From a virus, in the IMG/VR virus record IMGVR_UViG_3300012920_000302, positions 1 to 22,605 of that record: a DNA stretch of 22,605 nt; one strand, written 5' to 3'. How positions within the stretch are numbered: position 1 is the stretch's first letter; each line of letters starts with the position of its first letter. The notes beneath the pieces were generated by a model. That model saw only the letters and a list, made by a program, of their open reading frames with translations. It did no database searches and had not been told where the DNA came from. Below are positions 1 through 7,865 of the stretch, in pieces. Position numbers and translations under genes: made by a program.

Positions 1-1
1 A

Positions 2-298
2 GACATGAGCACACGTGTGTTCGGAGTTATTTCATCACAACCAGCATATGCCATGAATGCCGCGGCAGGCAATTCAGATTCACATCCATTTGTGGCCATG
101 ACAGGCAGAACACCTGTGAGAGTGATTGGACCTGTGGCTAAAGGACAACGTCTAGTCAGTTCTTCCACAAAAGGCACAGCCGGAGCCATTAACGACTCAG
201 ATATTACCAGCAGTCTACAGATAATTGGACGTGCTTTGGAAAACAAACACACCACCGACATTGGTTTAGTGAACTGTGTGGTGCGTACCAACAACTAA
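2..298 (+). CDS. C-terminal end of a fibre-like virion protein (5'-truncated by window edge)
   Basis: The reading frame is open to the left edge, so the internal ATG at 5 is probably not a start; this is the last ~98 residues of a longer protein. It closely matches the C-terminus of the next gene: both carry FGVISSQPAYAMNAAAG, then VAMTGRTPVRV, KGQRLV, IGRALE and end GLVNCVVRTNN. The shared domain resembles the C-terminal Peptidase_G2-like (IMC, self-cleaving) domains of some phage fibre proteins, but I cannot confirm the catalytic residues. Probable role: tail fibre or appendage component. Family-level function is inferred from the paralogue; the homology between the two copies is seen directly. 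Confidence 0.75.
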   Translation, partial: DMSTRVFGVISSQPAYAMNAAAGNSDSHPFVAMTGRTPVRVIGPVAKGQRLVSSSTKGTAGAINDSDITSSLQIIGRALENKHTTDIGLVNCVVRTNN

Positions 299-311
299 TC
301 ACCCAAAATTC

Positions 312-319
312 CATAAATA
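312..319 (+). promoter_or_regulatory. T4-type late promoter box CATAAATA
   Basis: CATAAATA differs from the T4 late consensus TATAAATA at one base. With T4 geometry (box at about -13 to -6) transcription would start near 325, giving a ~33-nt leader that contains the Shine-Dalgarno GGGAG at 343-347 before the ATG at 358. Confidence 0.65.
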
Positions 320-357
320 CCTTATATTAACAACAATCATGCGGGAGATATGGAACC

Positions 358-1368
358 ATGACAACACGTAACTTTAGAGTTAAAAATGGTATCGAAGTAG
401 GTGATATTACAATATCGGCCTCAGCAGGTACAATCACAGGTATGGCTACCGCGGCACCAAGTGCTGACGGTGATGTGGCCAACAAGAAATACGTTGACGA
501 CTCATTAGCGGGTCTATCACAAAACAGTATTTCTCAATTAAACAGTTCAGTATCAGTAACTGACTCAGGAACGAACGGAACAATCACAATTACAGCAGAC
601 GGAAATGCTGAATTGACAGTGACCGACGATGGTGTAAGAGTTCACGGAAACTTGACAGTTGATGGAACACAGACAATTATCAACACAACAACACTATCAG
701 TTGAAGACAACCTAATTGAAGTAAACAGAAACGTTTCTTCAAATGCAGGTATGCCAACAGTTTCTGGAATGAAAGTCAACAGAGGCGAAGGTTCAACTGC
801 CACAGAAACAGATCTTTTCTGGGCATGGGATGAATCATACGCTGATGACGGTACATCTACATACGGAAATGCAGGTGGTGCCTGGACAGCATTTAGATCA
901 GCAAATGAAGAAGTTGATGCTCTTGTAGACATCAGGGCCAACGTGGTACACGCTGTATCAACTTCGGCACAATACGCGGACGTTGCCGAGCGTTTCGAAG
1001 CAGACGCTCCTATGGCGGAAGGTGCAGTTGTTGAATTAGGTGGATCAGCAGAGATCACTGAATCAACTACTGACTTATCAGACGCAGTATTTGGTGTAAT
1101 TTCATCACAACCAGCATATGCCATGAACGCGGCGGCTGGAAACAACGACTCACACCCTTACGTTGCTATGACTGGTAGAACTCCAGTTAGAGTATCAGGT
1201 GCTGTAACAAAAGGTCAAAGACTGGTTACTTCATCAATCAAAGGTTGTGCTAGAGCAGTTGCACAAGGTGAATCAATCAATCCTTTCCACGTTATTGGAA
1301 GAGCATTAGAATCAAAAACTGACGCAGGCATTGGTTTGGTAAACTGTGTAGTGAGAACTAACAACTAA
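358..1368 (+). CDS. Fibre-like virion structural protein with Peptidase_G2-like C-terminal domain
   Basis: 336 aa. The start is ATG 358, with GGGAG 10 nt upstream. The N-terminus (MTTRNFRVKNGIEVGD) is of the kind seen at the head of marine T4-like phage fibre proteins. Residues ~55-110 are beta-rich Thr/Gly/Asp repeats (NSISQ, VTVTDSGT-like, ADG) also present in the downstream 829-aa protein. Residues ~95-170 hold the NLTVDGTQTI and SVEDNLIEVNRN segments common in phage fibre shafts. The C-terminal ~135 residues (from YADVAERFEADAP to VVRTNN) are shared with the preceding truncated gene and resemble Peptidase_G2/IMC domains. Likely a distal-tail or fibre protein. A terminator follows at 1397-1427. 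Exact T4 counterpart unknown. Confidence 0.75.
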   Translation: MTTRNFRVKNGIEVGDITISASAGTITGMATAAPSADGDVANKKYVDDSLAGLSQNSISQLNSSVSVTDSGTNGTITITADGNAELTVTDDGVRVHGNLTVDGTQTIINTTTLSVEDNLIEVNRNVSSNAGMPTVSGMKVNRGEGSTATETDLFWAWDESYADDGTSTYGNAGGAWTAFRSANEEVDALVDIRANVVHAVSTSAQYADVAERFEADAPMAEGAVVELGGSAEITESTTDLSDAVFGVISSQPAYAMNAAAGNNDSHPYVAMTGRTPVRVSGAVTKGQRLVTSSIKGCARAVAQGESINPFHVIGRALESKTDAGIGLVNCVVRTNN

Positions 1369-1396
1369 TAAATATTCATACTTTTTAGTAGAACAC

Positions 1397-1427
1397 AAAG
1401 GGCGGCCCTAGGATCGCCCTTTTTTTA
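1397..1427 (+). terminator. Rho-independent terminator
   Basis: An 8-bp stem AAAGGGCG (1397-1404) pairs with CGCCCTTT (1415-1422) around a 10-nt loop and runs into a T tract. It lies 28 nt after the stop of the 336-aa gene and just upstream of the next late promoter. Confidence 0.85.
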
Positions 1428-1433
1428 TGCCCG

Positions 1434-1441
1434 TATAAATA
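1434..1441 (+). promoter_or_regulatory. T4-type late promoter TATAAATA
   Basis: Perfect match to the T4 late consensus, immediately after the terminator. The predicted start near 1447 gives a ~78-nt leader, long for this window. The leader has an inverted repeat CAGCC (1455-1459)/GGCTG (1473-1477) and ends with AAGGAG at 1511-1516, 8 nt before the ATG at 1525. Confidence 0.8.
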
Positions 1442-1524
1442 CTATTACTGTGGTCAGCCGGCAATGATATCAGGCTGTGCATGGCGTATTGCTGTGCTAA
1501 CATTATTATAAAGGAGTACCTAGT

Positions 1525-4014
1525 ATGGCCATAGGTCGTATTACAGGGTCGGTCCTAAAGTCCAATCTGACTAGGAATGGCGTCGACCTTGCATTTGAAA
1601 CAAACCTACTGTATCTCGACGTAACGAACAGTCGGATAGGTATTGGTACTTCGGAACCAGCAACAACATTAGACGTGAACGGAACAGTGACGGCATCTGC
1701 CATCACAGGACTATCATCTGCGACAATCACAAACACCTCAACGGGTGACAGTCTTCTTATCACATCAACCGAAGACAGTTCAACAGCGGCACCTGTTATC
1801 ACATTAAAAAGAAACAGTTCTAGTCCAATAGATGCTGACTATCTTGGACAATTAAAATTCAAAGGTGAGAATGATGCTGACCAAGAAGTTGTTTATGCCA
1901 AGATTACAGGAAAAATTCAAGATACCAGTGATGGCACAGAGGATGGTATAATAGAGTTTGTAAACATAAAAGCAGGATCACAAACAACAACTGCCAGATT
2001 GAGATCTGACTCATTTCAACTGCTCAATGACACCAACCTTGTTGTGAGAGGCCTGACATATCCCACAGCAGACGGCACAGCGGGTCAGGTCATAAAGACA
2101 GACGGATCAGGAACATTAAGTTTCACAACCATATCAACAAACAGCATCTCACAAGGCGACTCAAATGTCACTGTCACAGATTCAGGCACAGGCTCAGTCA
2201 CAATTGACGCAGACGGTAGCACAATAATCACAATGAATGCTACCACTGTGTTGGATGCTTCTGCCACAACCAACGCCATCAGACTGCCTGGTGGAACCAC
2301 TGCACAGAGACCCAGTGGAGCAGTTGGTGAAATAAGATACAACAGCACCACAGACACCATTGAAGGTTACACATCAACGGCAGGTTGGGCACAACTGGGC
2401 GCCACAACATCCACGGAAGAAAGCACAGATGACACGTCTGCAGAAGATGCCACAGCACTCAGTACCACACAAGGTGTAATAAATCAATTCGCAACCAGCA
2501 GTTTTGACAGTGCCTGGTACCTGGCCATAACCAGAGACGAGATCAATGACGAAGTGGCCACTGCCAAGTACAGTTTGGTGCACAATGACACAAATGCTTT
2601 TGTGGCACACTCTCACATAGTAGAATCAGACAGTTCAAATTCATATCTCACAGTGCAGGCAGATGTCACAGGTGGTAATGCAAGACTGTTGGGAACAGGA
2701 GGTAGTGTTGTCAACTCTGTGTCAATTTATAGAATAGCAGTAGGTGACAATACCTCAGCCGCCACCACAGGAAATGTCACTACCACAATCAACACAGATG
2801 TAGACAGTGCCGCAGAAAAAATCGATGGCTGGGCACTGGCCAGTTACAGAGGTGCCAAATATTACATCTCAGTCAACAACACCACAACAGGCGAGTTGTC
2901 AAACACAGAGGCATTGGTGGTACACGATGGTTCAACGGCCTACATCACACAGTATGGAAATGTCAACACTGGCGACAATGATTTGATCACACTGACAGCA
3001 GAAGTGGACAGCACAGAGGTTGTGTTGAAAGCATCAGCACAGGCACCCAATTGCCGTGTCACAGTCTATAGAATTTTATTAGCAGACGACGAAAGTGGCT
3101 CAACAGGTGACAACGTAAATGTCATTGCGGGTACAAATGTGAGTTCTTCTGCTACCACAGTTGACACATTTAACACATCAACTTATACAGGTGCGTTCTA
3201 TGTGTTCACAGGATACAACGCAGGTGAAGGAGCGGCCAGTATATCAGAAGTGATGGTTGTGGCCAATGACGAAGCCTACATTGGTACAGGACCCATTGTG
3301 AGCACCAAAGGCACAGATCAACTGGATTTTACTGCTTCTCTGTCAGGTAACACTGTTACAGTACAGGCGGCATCAACATCAGGATCAAGCACTACCGTGA
3401 ACGGTTACAGGGTACACATGCTGAGGGGATCAGCGGGTGCATCAACGGCAGACACGGTACTGGTTACAACAACACAAACAATCACAGGACAGAAGACTTT
3501 CACGGCAGGCGTACTGACTGACACAATACAGTCTCCAGGATCAAACGCAGACATCAAACTGCAACCACAGGGCACAGGTTCTGTTGTTGTAAACAAACTA
3601 AAGTCTGACGATTCCTCTGTCATACAGATAGATGATGGTATAGAAGTTGATGGTACGTCACAGTACAACAGTGCAGTTACTTTCAATGCAGGATTTAATG
3701 AACGTATCAATGCATTGACATCATCAAGTACAATCACTGTTGACTGTTCAACGGCGAGGGTACACACGGTCACATTAGGCACAAACACAGAATTCAACAT
3801 CACTAATCTACCAACAGGAGGCACCGTTACACTGATCATCACACAGGACGGTACGGGTTCAAGGACGGCCACTTTCGGCACAGATGGTTCAACCGCAGTT
3901 AGATTCCCGTCTGGGTCAAGTGTGTTGAGCACGGGTGCCAACGACATAGACGTTGTGTCAATATTCAATGACGGCACGAACTTCTTGGGCAACATAGCAA
4001 GGAACTACTCTTAA
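1525..4014 (+). CDS. Large modular tail-fibre-like structural protein
   Basis: 829 aa. Start ATG 1525 with a strong AAGGAG 8 nt upstream. The N-terminus (MAIGRITGSVLKSNLTRNG, then LLYLDVTNSRIGIGT) is the attachment-type head found on many marine T4-like phage fibre proteins. Residues ~205-240 match the repeat in the 336-aa gene, followed by GAVGEIRYNSTTDTIEGY...GWAQL, a common fibre module. Residues ~322-640 are three diverged tandem beta-rich repeats of ~100 aa (aligning AWYLAITR/KYYISVNN/AFYVFTGY and VSIYRIAVGD/VTVYRILLADD/VNGYRVHMLRG). A fibre-type QTITGQKTFT segment follows near 650, then a beta C-terminal domain ending NFLGNIARNYS. Very rich in Thr/Ser/Asp/Gly with few Cys, as expected of an extended fibre. 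The stop overlaps the next ATG (TAATG). Receptor role is inferred. Confidence 0.8.
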   Translation: MAIGRITGSVLKSNLTRNGVDLAFETNLLYLDVTNSRIGIGTSEPATTLDVNGTVTASAITGLSSATITNTSTGDSLLITSTEDSSTAAPVITLKRNSSSPIDADYLGQLKFKGENDADQEVVYAKITGKIQDTSDGTEDGIIEFVNIKAGSQTTTARLRSDSFQLLNDTNLVVRGLTYPTADGTAGQVIKTDGSGTLSFTTISTNSISQGDSNVTVTDSGTGSVTIDADGSTIITMNATTVLDASATTNAIRLPGGTTAQRPSGAVGEIRYNSTTDTIEGYTSTAGWAQLGATTSTEESTDDTSAEDATALSTTQGVINQFATSSFDSAWYLAITRDEINDEVATAKYSLVHNDTNAFVAHSHIVESDSSNSYLTVQADVTGGNARLLGTGGSVVNSVSIYRIAVGDNTSAATTGNVTTTINTDVDSAAEKIDGWALASYRGAKYYISVNNTTTGELSNTEALVVHDGSTAYITQYGNVNTGDNDLITLTAEVDSTEVVLKASAQAPNCRVTVYRILLADDESGSTGDNVNVIAGTNVSSSATTVDTFNTSTYTGAFYVFTGYNAGEGAASISEVMVVANDEAYIGTGPIVSTKGTDQLDFTASLSGNTVTVQAASTSGSSTTVNGYRVHMLRGSAGASTADTVLVTTTQTITGQKTFTAGVLTDTIQSPGSNADIKLQPQGTGSVVVNKLKSDDSSVIQIDDGIEVDGTSQYNSAVTFNAGFNERINALTSSSTITVDCSTARVHTVTLGTNTEFNITNLPTGGTVTLIITQDGTGSRTATFGTDGSTAVRFPSGSSVLSTGANDIDVVSIFNDGTNFLGNIARNYS

Positions 4015-4763
4015 TGCCTGGCTTCAACTCCGTACTCACTTATGAGCCAGTGATAACAACCACAGACAGGCAACTGGAATTGGATGCCGCTGACTCAAGC
4101 AGTTATGGTGGTTCAGGTTCTACTTAAACCGACCTAGAGGGCAACGCCAACGCCACAATCACGGGTGCCACACACACAGCGGGCAACAAGGACGGCGGTG
4201 GCGTGGGATACTTCTCGTTTGATGGTACCAACGACTCCTGCAACTGTCCGGACGTGACCGGAGTTACAGACTTCACACAGTCAAACAACTACACCATCGA
4301 AGCATGGATATATCCAAACTCCACGCAGAACACCACAACACAAGGTGACAATGATGTCATCGAGAAATGGGAAGGTGTGACAGGATACCCATACGTGTGC
4401 CGTTGGATAAGATCTGCCAACAGGATGGCGATAGCCATATACAACGGTTCCGCCAGTCAGAGTGTGAGCATCACAGGTTTCACCACGGACGCATGGAATC
4501 ATTTCGCCGCTGTGTTCGACCACACCAATGACACACTGACGGGTTATCGCGATGGACAACAGATCGATCAGTCCGCACTGACCATAACAGGAACAATTGC
4601 CAACTCCCATGACCTATGGATAGCGAGGCGTGGCACAAGTGATGTTGCCACCCAGAACTGGTGGACGGGAAGGATATCAACAATCAGGACTTACAATCGT
4701 GCCCTAAGCGCCAGTGATGTTGACAGGAACTTCCAAGCGGAACGTAGATTCCACGGTATCTAA
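4014..4763 (+). pseudogene. LamG/concanavalin-like adhesin gene interrupted by an in-frame TAA
   Basis: From ATG 4014 (TAATG overlap with the fibre gene) one frame encodes MPGFNSVLTYEPV...LELDAADSSSYGGSGST, meets TAA at 4125-4127, and continues in the same frame to 4763 without another stop. The continuation (TDLEGNANATITGATHTAG, GYFSFDGTNDSCNCPDV, FTIEAWIYPN-like, WNHFAAVFDHTNDTLTGYRDG, YNRALSASDV) is a classic LamG/pentraxin-like jelly roll. The stop falls where such proteins usually have Trp (GSGTTWTDLSGNGN type). The fragment from GTG 4203 (186 aa) could be made alone but lacks a visible Shine-Dalgarno. GC is clearly higher than in neighbours, and AGG/CGT arginine codons replace the local AGA preference. 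Full length would be 249 aa. Likely carbohydrate-binding adhesion; status (pseudogene, recoding or sequence error) unresolved. Confidence 0.7.
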
Positions 4764-5188
4764 ACGATTAGATCTAATATAGTCTGTAATTTTCCTTTGA
4801 TACTTTTGTTGTTCAAAGTGTTTCTCAATCCACCGTGCAAATTTTTAGGCCAACATTCAAAAGCACACCAACAGTAACCTGAATGTTCTTCATTTAGTTT
4901 GGGTATGAATTCGTTATCTATGGCAATAAGGTATGTGTGAAAGAAAAACTTTTGATCGTTTGATGTAAACAGTTCCAACGGTATCACTTTTTTAAACACA
5001 GGTGTGTCACCTACTTCTTCTTGAATTTCTCTTTTCAATCCCTCAAATGCTGATTCCGTAAAACGTGCTTGGCCACCAACTAGACCCCAAGTGCCCTGTG
5101 TTTTGGCATCTGTTCTCTGCAAAAATAAAAATCTTTTGGTAGTTGTTGAATAGAACAATGCACCTGAACAAACAATATTTTCTTTCAT
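4760..5188 (-). CDS. Nudix hydrolase (MutT family)
   Basis: 142 aa. The Nudix box GX5EX7REUXEEXGU is complete: G39, E45, R53-E54, E57-E58 and G60 (GGQARFTES...REIQEEVG). The preceding WGLVGGQ and the N-terminal beta strands (SGALFYSTTTKRFLFLQR) fit the fold. The family hydrolyses nucleoside diphosphates linked to another group X, using Mg2+ bound by the Glu cluster; the exact substrate cannot be read here, and GDP-mannose or oxidised-nucleotide activity are only possibilities. It is the last gene of the minus-strand gp14-gp15 cassette, 22 nt after the gp15 stop, and its stop overlaps the LamG stop on the other strand by 4 nt. No late-promoter box directly upstream, so probably co-transcribed with gp15. 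Confidence 0.85.
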   Translation of the reverse strand: MKENIVCSGALFYSTTTKRFLFLQRTDAKTQGTWGLVGGQARFTESAFEGLKREIQEEVGDTPVFKKVIPLELFTSNDQKFFFHTYLIAIDNEFIPKLNEEHSGYCWCAFECWPKNLHGGLRNTLNNKSIKGKLQTILDLIV

Positions 5189-5210
5189 TACTATAATTTA
5201 GTGTGATTTT

Positions 5211-6656
5211 TTAAGGAGTAGTTGCGTCTTGACCACTGGCATCATCGTTTGCTGTGTATCCGCCATCCAACACAATGGTCCAATTACCAGCCGCATATAT
5301 GCCTTCGTAACTTTTTACCCATTCTGTGCCGTTGAATCTGTACTGTATTCCTGTATTCGTGTTGGTAACATAGTGTAGTGTTGAGTCTGGGTTACTGGCA
5401 TCAAACACTTTTTTCCAACGAGATTCACCACTGTCGTATTCTATGATGTCGCCCACACTGGCAATCAATGTGCCCCAAGTTGAACTCTGTAGTGTGGCAG
5501 TTGAATCACCTATTGAATCTATGATCAAATACCTGTCACCGTTCACAGGTGTGCCTGGTGCAAATGTTGTGGGATTGATAATCTTTTTCACTGCTGTCAA
5601 AGTGTTGGCAGGAATGGTGTCATTGTCAATGGTGTATAAAAGTATTGTGTCGTCCAATGATGTGGTTGCAATAGTGCCCACAATTTCGTTGCCTGTTGGC
5701 TGTTTCAATCTGATCTGGCTGGTGCCGTTTCTCACTTTGCCGTATTGGTCCAACAAAACTTTCCAGTTCACAGGTGGTCCAAATGTTTGGAATGGGTCAA
5801 AGTTGCTGGGTTCTCTGGCACCTGAATAATATCCGTCTCCGCCTGACTTCACATTTACACCTGTTGTACCCAAAAGTCTTAACTGATTTCCTGTGACCAA
5901 TAGTCCAAAATTGTTGGGAGTGATAAAACTCTGTGAAATAAGTGGACCACTAATCAATCCTTTGTTGATACCACCGTCATCTTCGTAGATACTCATTATG
6001 ATCTTTTGTACCACACCCAGTTTTTTAACTTTCACTGGTGGTGATAACCATATGGGCATACTGAAAGTCATTGTGGCCACATCTATTTCTGTGTCAGCAC
6101 CCACAGGAATGGTTCTTGAACTGAATGTGATTCCTGTAAGTTCCACATAACTCAAACTGGTCCAGTCAATGTAGTTGTCTGATTTTTGTATTTCAAAATC
6201 TGGATTGAACAAATACAGGATTTGTTCTAAAATCTGTAATTTTTGATCTGTGTTTGAACTGTAGATGTCTGCTGTGACTTCCAATCTGAAAGGTGATGGC
6301 ATTACTTTTTCCACTGTGTAACCAGCACCCAATTTGTTGCTGTATGTGCCGTCTTCTAAAACATCTCTTTCACGTAGGTGTTGCTTTTCCACGTGGTAGG
6401 GATTTTGCATACGTTCTCTGTCGTAGTTTAATTCTCTGATGTAACACGCAATCTTTGGTGCATAATTCAAAGCATTTTCTGAATTGTTTCTGATTATGTT
6501 TGCCACCTGCCTTGTGGGATCACCATAAACCACTGGCACAGGTTTCAAAGCAATTTGATCATCTGCGCCTTTGCCTGTTTCCACACTGAAATTGTTCAGT
6601 ATTCTCATAAACTGTGTCAAAAATCTACGAACCTGTCCAGAATAAAAATGTAACAT
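5211..6656 (-). CDS. 15: Tail sheath stabiliser/completion protein, gp15-like, with C-terminal extension
   Basis: 481 aa. Residues ~1-220 match the T4 gp15 pattern: an aromatic N-terminus (MLHFYSGQVRRFLTQFMRIL), the PVVYGDPTRQ segment, MPSPFRLEV-type strand, LQILEQILYLFNPDFEIQ, and a final MTFSMPIWLSPPVKVKK matching the family's 'W.(F).V..W..PP' end. gp15 caps the tail tube and sheath and joins the tail to the neck. T4 gp15 is ~270 aa; the extra ~200 C-terminal residues carry short Gly/Trp/Tyr modules (GDRYLIIDS; GDIIEYDSGESRWKKVFD; GIQYRFNGTEWVKSYEG) similar to ones in gp14 and gp18 here. The start ATG overlaps the gp14 stop (TAATG), which implies translational coupling. Confidence 0.85.
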   Translation of the reverse strand: MLHFYSGQVRRFLTQFMRILNNFSVETGKGADDQIALKPVPVVYGDPTRQVANIIRNNSENALNYAPKIACYIRELNYDRERMQNPYHVEKQHLRERDVLEDGTYSNKLGAGYTVEKVMPSPFRLEVTADIYSSNTDQKLQILEQILYLFNPDFEIQKSDNYIDWTSLSYVELTGITFSSRTIPVGADTEIDVATMTFSMPIWLSPPVKVKKLGVVQKIIMSIYEDDGGINKGLISGPLISQSFITPNNFGLLVTGNQLRLLGTTGVNVKSGGDGYYSGAREPSNFDPFQTFGPPVNWKVLLDQYGKVRNGTSQIRLKQPTGNEIVGTIATTSLDDTILLYTIDNDTIPANTLTAVKKIINPTTFAPGTPVNGDRYLIIDSIGDSTATLQSSTWGTLIASVGDIIEYDSGESRWKKVFDASNPDSTLHYVTNTNTGIQYRFNGTEWVKSYEGIYAAGNWTIVLDGGYTANDDASGQDATTP

Positions 6657-7822
6657 TAATTGTCAGCCTTTGGTTTCAACGCATCTTCCAGCGATTGTCT
6701 CTGTTTCACAGTTAGACCATTAATTGTGTCTGTGGTTGAGTTGTTGACAAACCCAGTTTTCTGTGTTGATCTAGTGTCTGTGTTAGAAGTAGTTATTCTC
6801 ACAGAATCTTCCACTTTGATCCATCTGGATCCATCATATCTAAACAGTCTGTTAGGCAAGTAATCAGTTCTCAAGAAATAGTCTCCTTTGTTGACATTGG
6901 CATTTGGAAATGAAATACCAAATCCTGCAGGGTTGCCGTTTGGTGCAACACCGTCACCGTCCAGATAGAATCCGTAGTGAGATGCGGCTGGTGTGTCTAT
7001 CACTGCATTGATTGGTTTATCTGTGGCCACTCTTTCTGTTGATTGAACATTGTCTGTTCTAATATTACCTCGTTCATCAATAGGTGCCACATAGTATTGT
7101 TTGTAATTGAAACCTGCTTTTGGTGAATCTTCTTCTGCCTGTGCCAACACTTGATCTGATATTGTTTTTTCTCTGTTGTAAGTGGACATATAACTGGCCA
7201 AACTTCCAGAAGTTGCGGCATCGCCAAGTATGTCTCTGTATTCTTGAGAATCTACTAGTGATTTCAGTTTCAATCTCAACAAATGTGGCCACCAAGTTTG
7301 TGAAAATCCTTCTGCGGCTCTGTTGACATCTTCAATCACATAGTATCTTTTGAGTGCAATTGGTATTGACTCATCTAAACTGTAATCTTCTTTCATATGC
7401 GGAAACTCTAACACATCTCCACTCATTGGTTTTCTGCCCAATCTTTCCACAGTGTCATTCAAATGCACGGTCAAAAACAGTGTGTCATTTTGCAAAAACA
7501 TTCCAAACTGACTTAGATTGAAATCTATGTCTTGCACATTGTAGATTCCTCTGATTGTGTAGATGTCAGCATCGTACTTTCTGTCTCTGTTTTCTAAAAA
7601 TAGTAAATCTTGTATGGTTCGTTCATTTAGACTATCGCCAGAATATTGTGGTTGTGTGGGACTTGCTGGACCGTCCTTGTTTGTGTCACCTTGATCATAG
7701 GGTCCTATGTATTTGTGGAAGTGTATGTCTGTGCCACCCACAGTGAACATCTCTTTGATGTTGCGATCAAAGAACTTGTAGTCCGCACCTTTTTCTGGTT
7801 TAAAAATGGATAATCTTGGCAT
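6656..7822 (-). CDS. 14: Neck protein gp14-like
   Basis: 388 aa from ATG 7822, which begins MPRLSIFKPEKGADYKFFDR, the usual beginning of marine gp14 homologues. The longer frame uses a TTG at 7849 or an ATG at 7831 that lie in or before the predicted late promoter, so I reject them. The core contains MFTVGGTDIHFHKYIGPYDQG, the FNLSQFGMFLQNDTLFLTV strand and the GDVLEFPHM motif seen in T4 gp14 (GDLIYFPM). gp14 forms part of the neck between portal and tail. T4 gp14 is ~256 aa; the longer C-terminus includes a GDYFLRTD...RLFRYDGSRWIKVED module (residues ~309-338) shared with gp15 and gp18. Divergent from gp13 and first gene of the inverted cassette. Confidence 0.85.
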   Translation of the reverse strand: MPRLSIFKPEKGADYKFFDRNIKEMFTVGGTDIHFHKYIGPYDQGDTNKDGPASPTQPQYSGDSLNERTIQDLLFLENRDRKYDADIYTIRGIYNVQDIDFNLSQFGMFLQNDTLFLTVHLNDTVERLGRKPMSGDVLEFPHMKEDYSLDESIPIALKRYYVIEDVNRAAEGFSQTWWPHLLRLKLKSLVDSQEYRDILGDAATSGSLASYMSTYNREKTISDQVLAQAEEDSPKAGFNYKQYYVAPIDERGNIRTDNVQSTERVATDKPINAVIDTPAASHYGFYLDGDGVAPNGNPAGFGISFPNANVNKGDYFLRTDYLPNRLFRYDGSRWIKVEDSVRITTSNTDTRSTQKTGFVNNSTTDTINGLTVKQRQSLEDALKPKADN

Positions 7823-7830
7823 ATCATACA

Positions 7831-7838
7831 TATTTATT
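7831..7838 (-). promoter_or_regulatory. Late promoter box AATAAATA for gp14-gp15-Nudix
   Basis: One mismatch to TATAAATA on the minus strand. T4 spacing puts the start near 7825, only 3 nt before the gp14 ATG at 7822. It lies back-to-back with the gp13 promoter at 7853-7860. Confidence 0.65.
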
Positions 7839-7852
7839 GTGTAGAGCAAACC

Positions 7853-7860
7853 AATAAATA
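7853..7860 (+). promoter_or_regulatory. Late promoter box AATAAATA for gp13
   Basis: One mismatch to the T4 consensus. It ends 5 nt before the gp13 ATG, so T4 spacing would start the transcript exactly on the A of ATG 7866. No Shine-Dalgarno is seen. Confidence 0.7.
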
Positions 7861-7865
7861 CGAGT

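Noticed and set aside
642-1145. 167-aa minus-strand open frame
   Set aside because: Lies wholly antisense to the 336-aa fibre gene; composition is the mirror of its Thr/Asp codons and no start signals or motifs are seen.
3405-3995. 196-aa minus-strand open frame
   Set aside because: Antisense shadow of the 829-aa fibre gene with no recognisable domain or upstream promoter/ribosome site.
4767-4778. Palindrome ATTAGATCTAAT as a bidirectional terminator between LamG and Nudix
   Set aside because: AT-rich, without a loop or T tract, and it lies within the Nudix coding end; probably chance.
7823-7849. Upstream TTG (7849) or ATG (7831) starts for gp14
   Set aside because: They precede or overlap the predicted late promoter; MPRLSIFKPEKG at 7822 is the family-type N-terminus.
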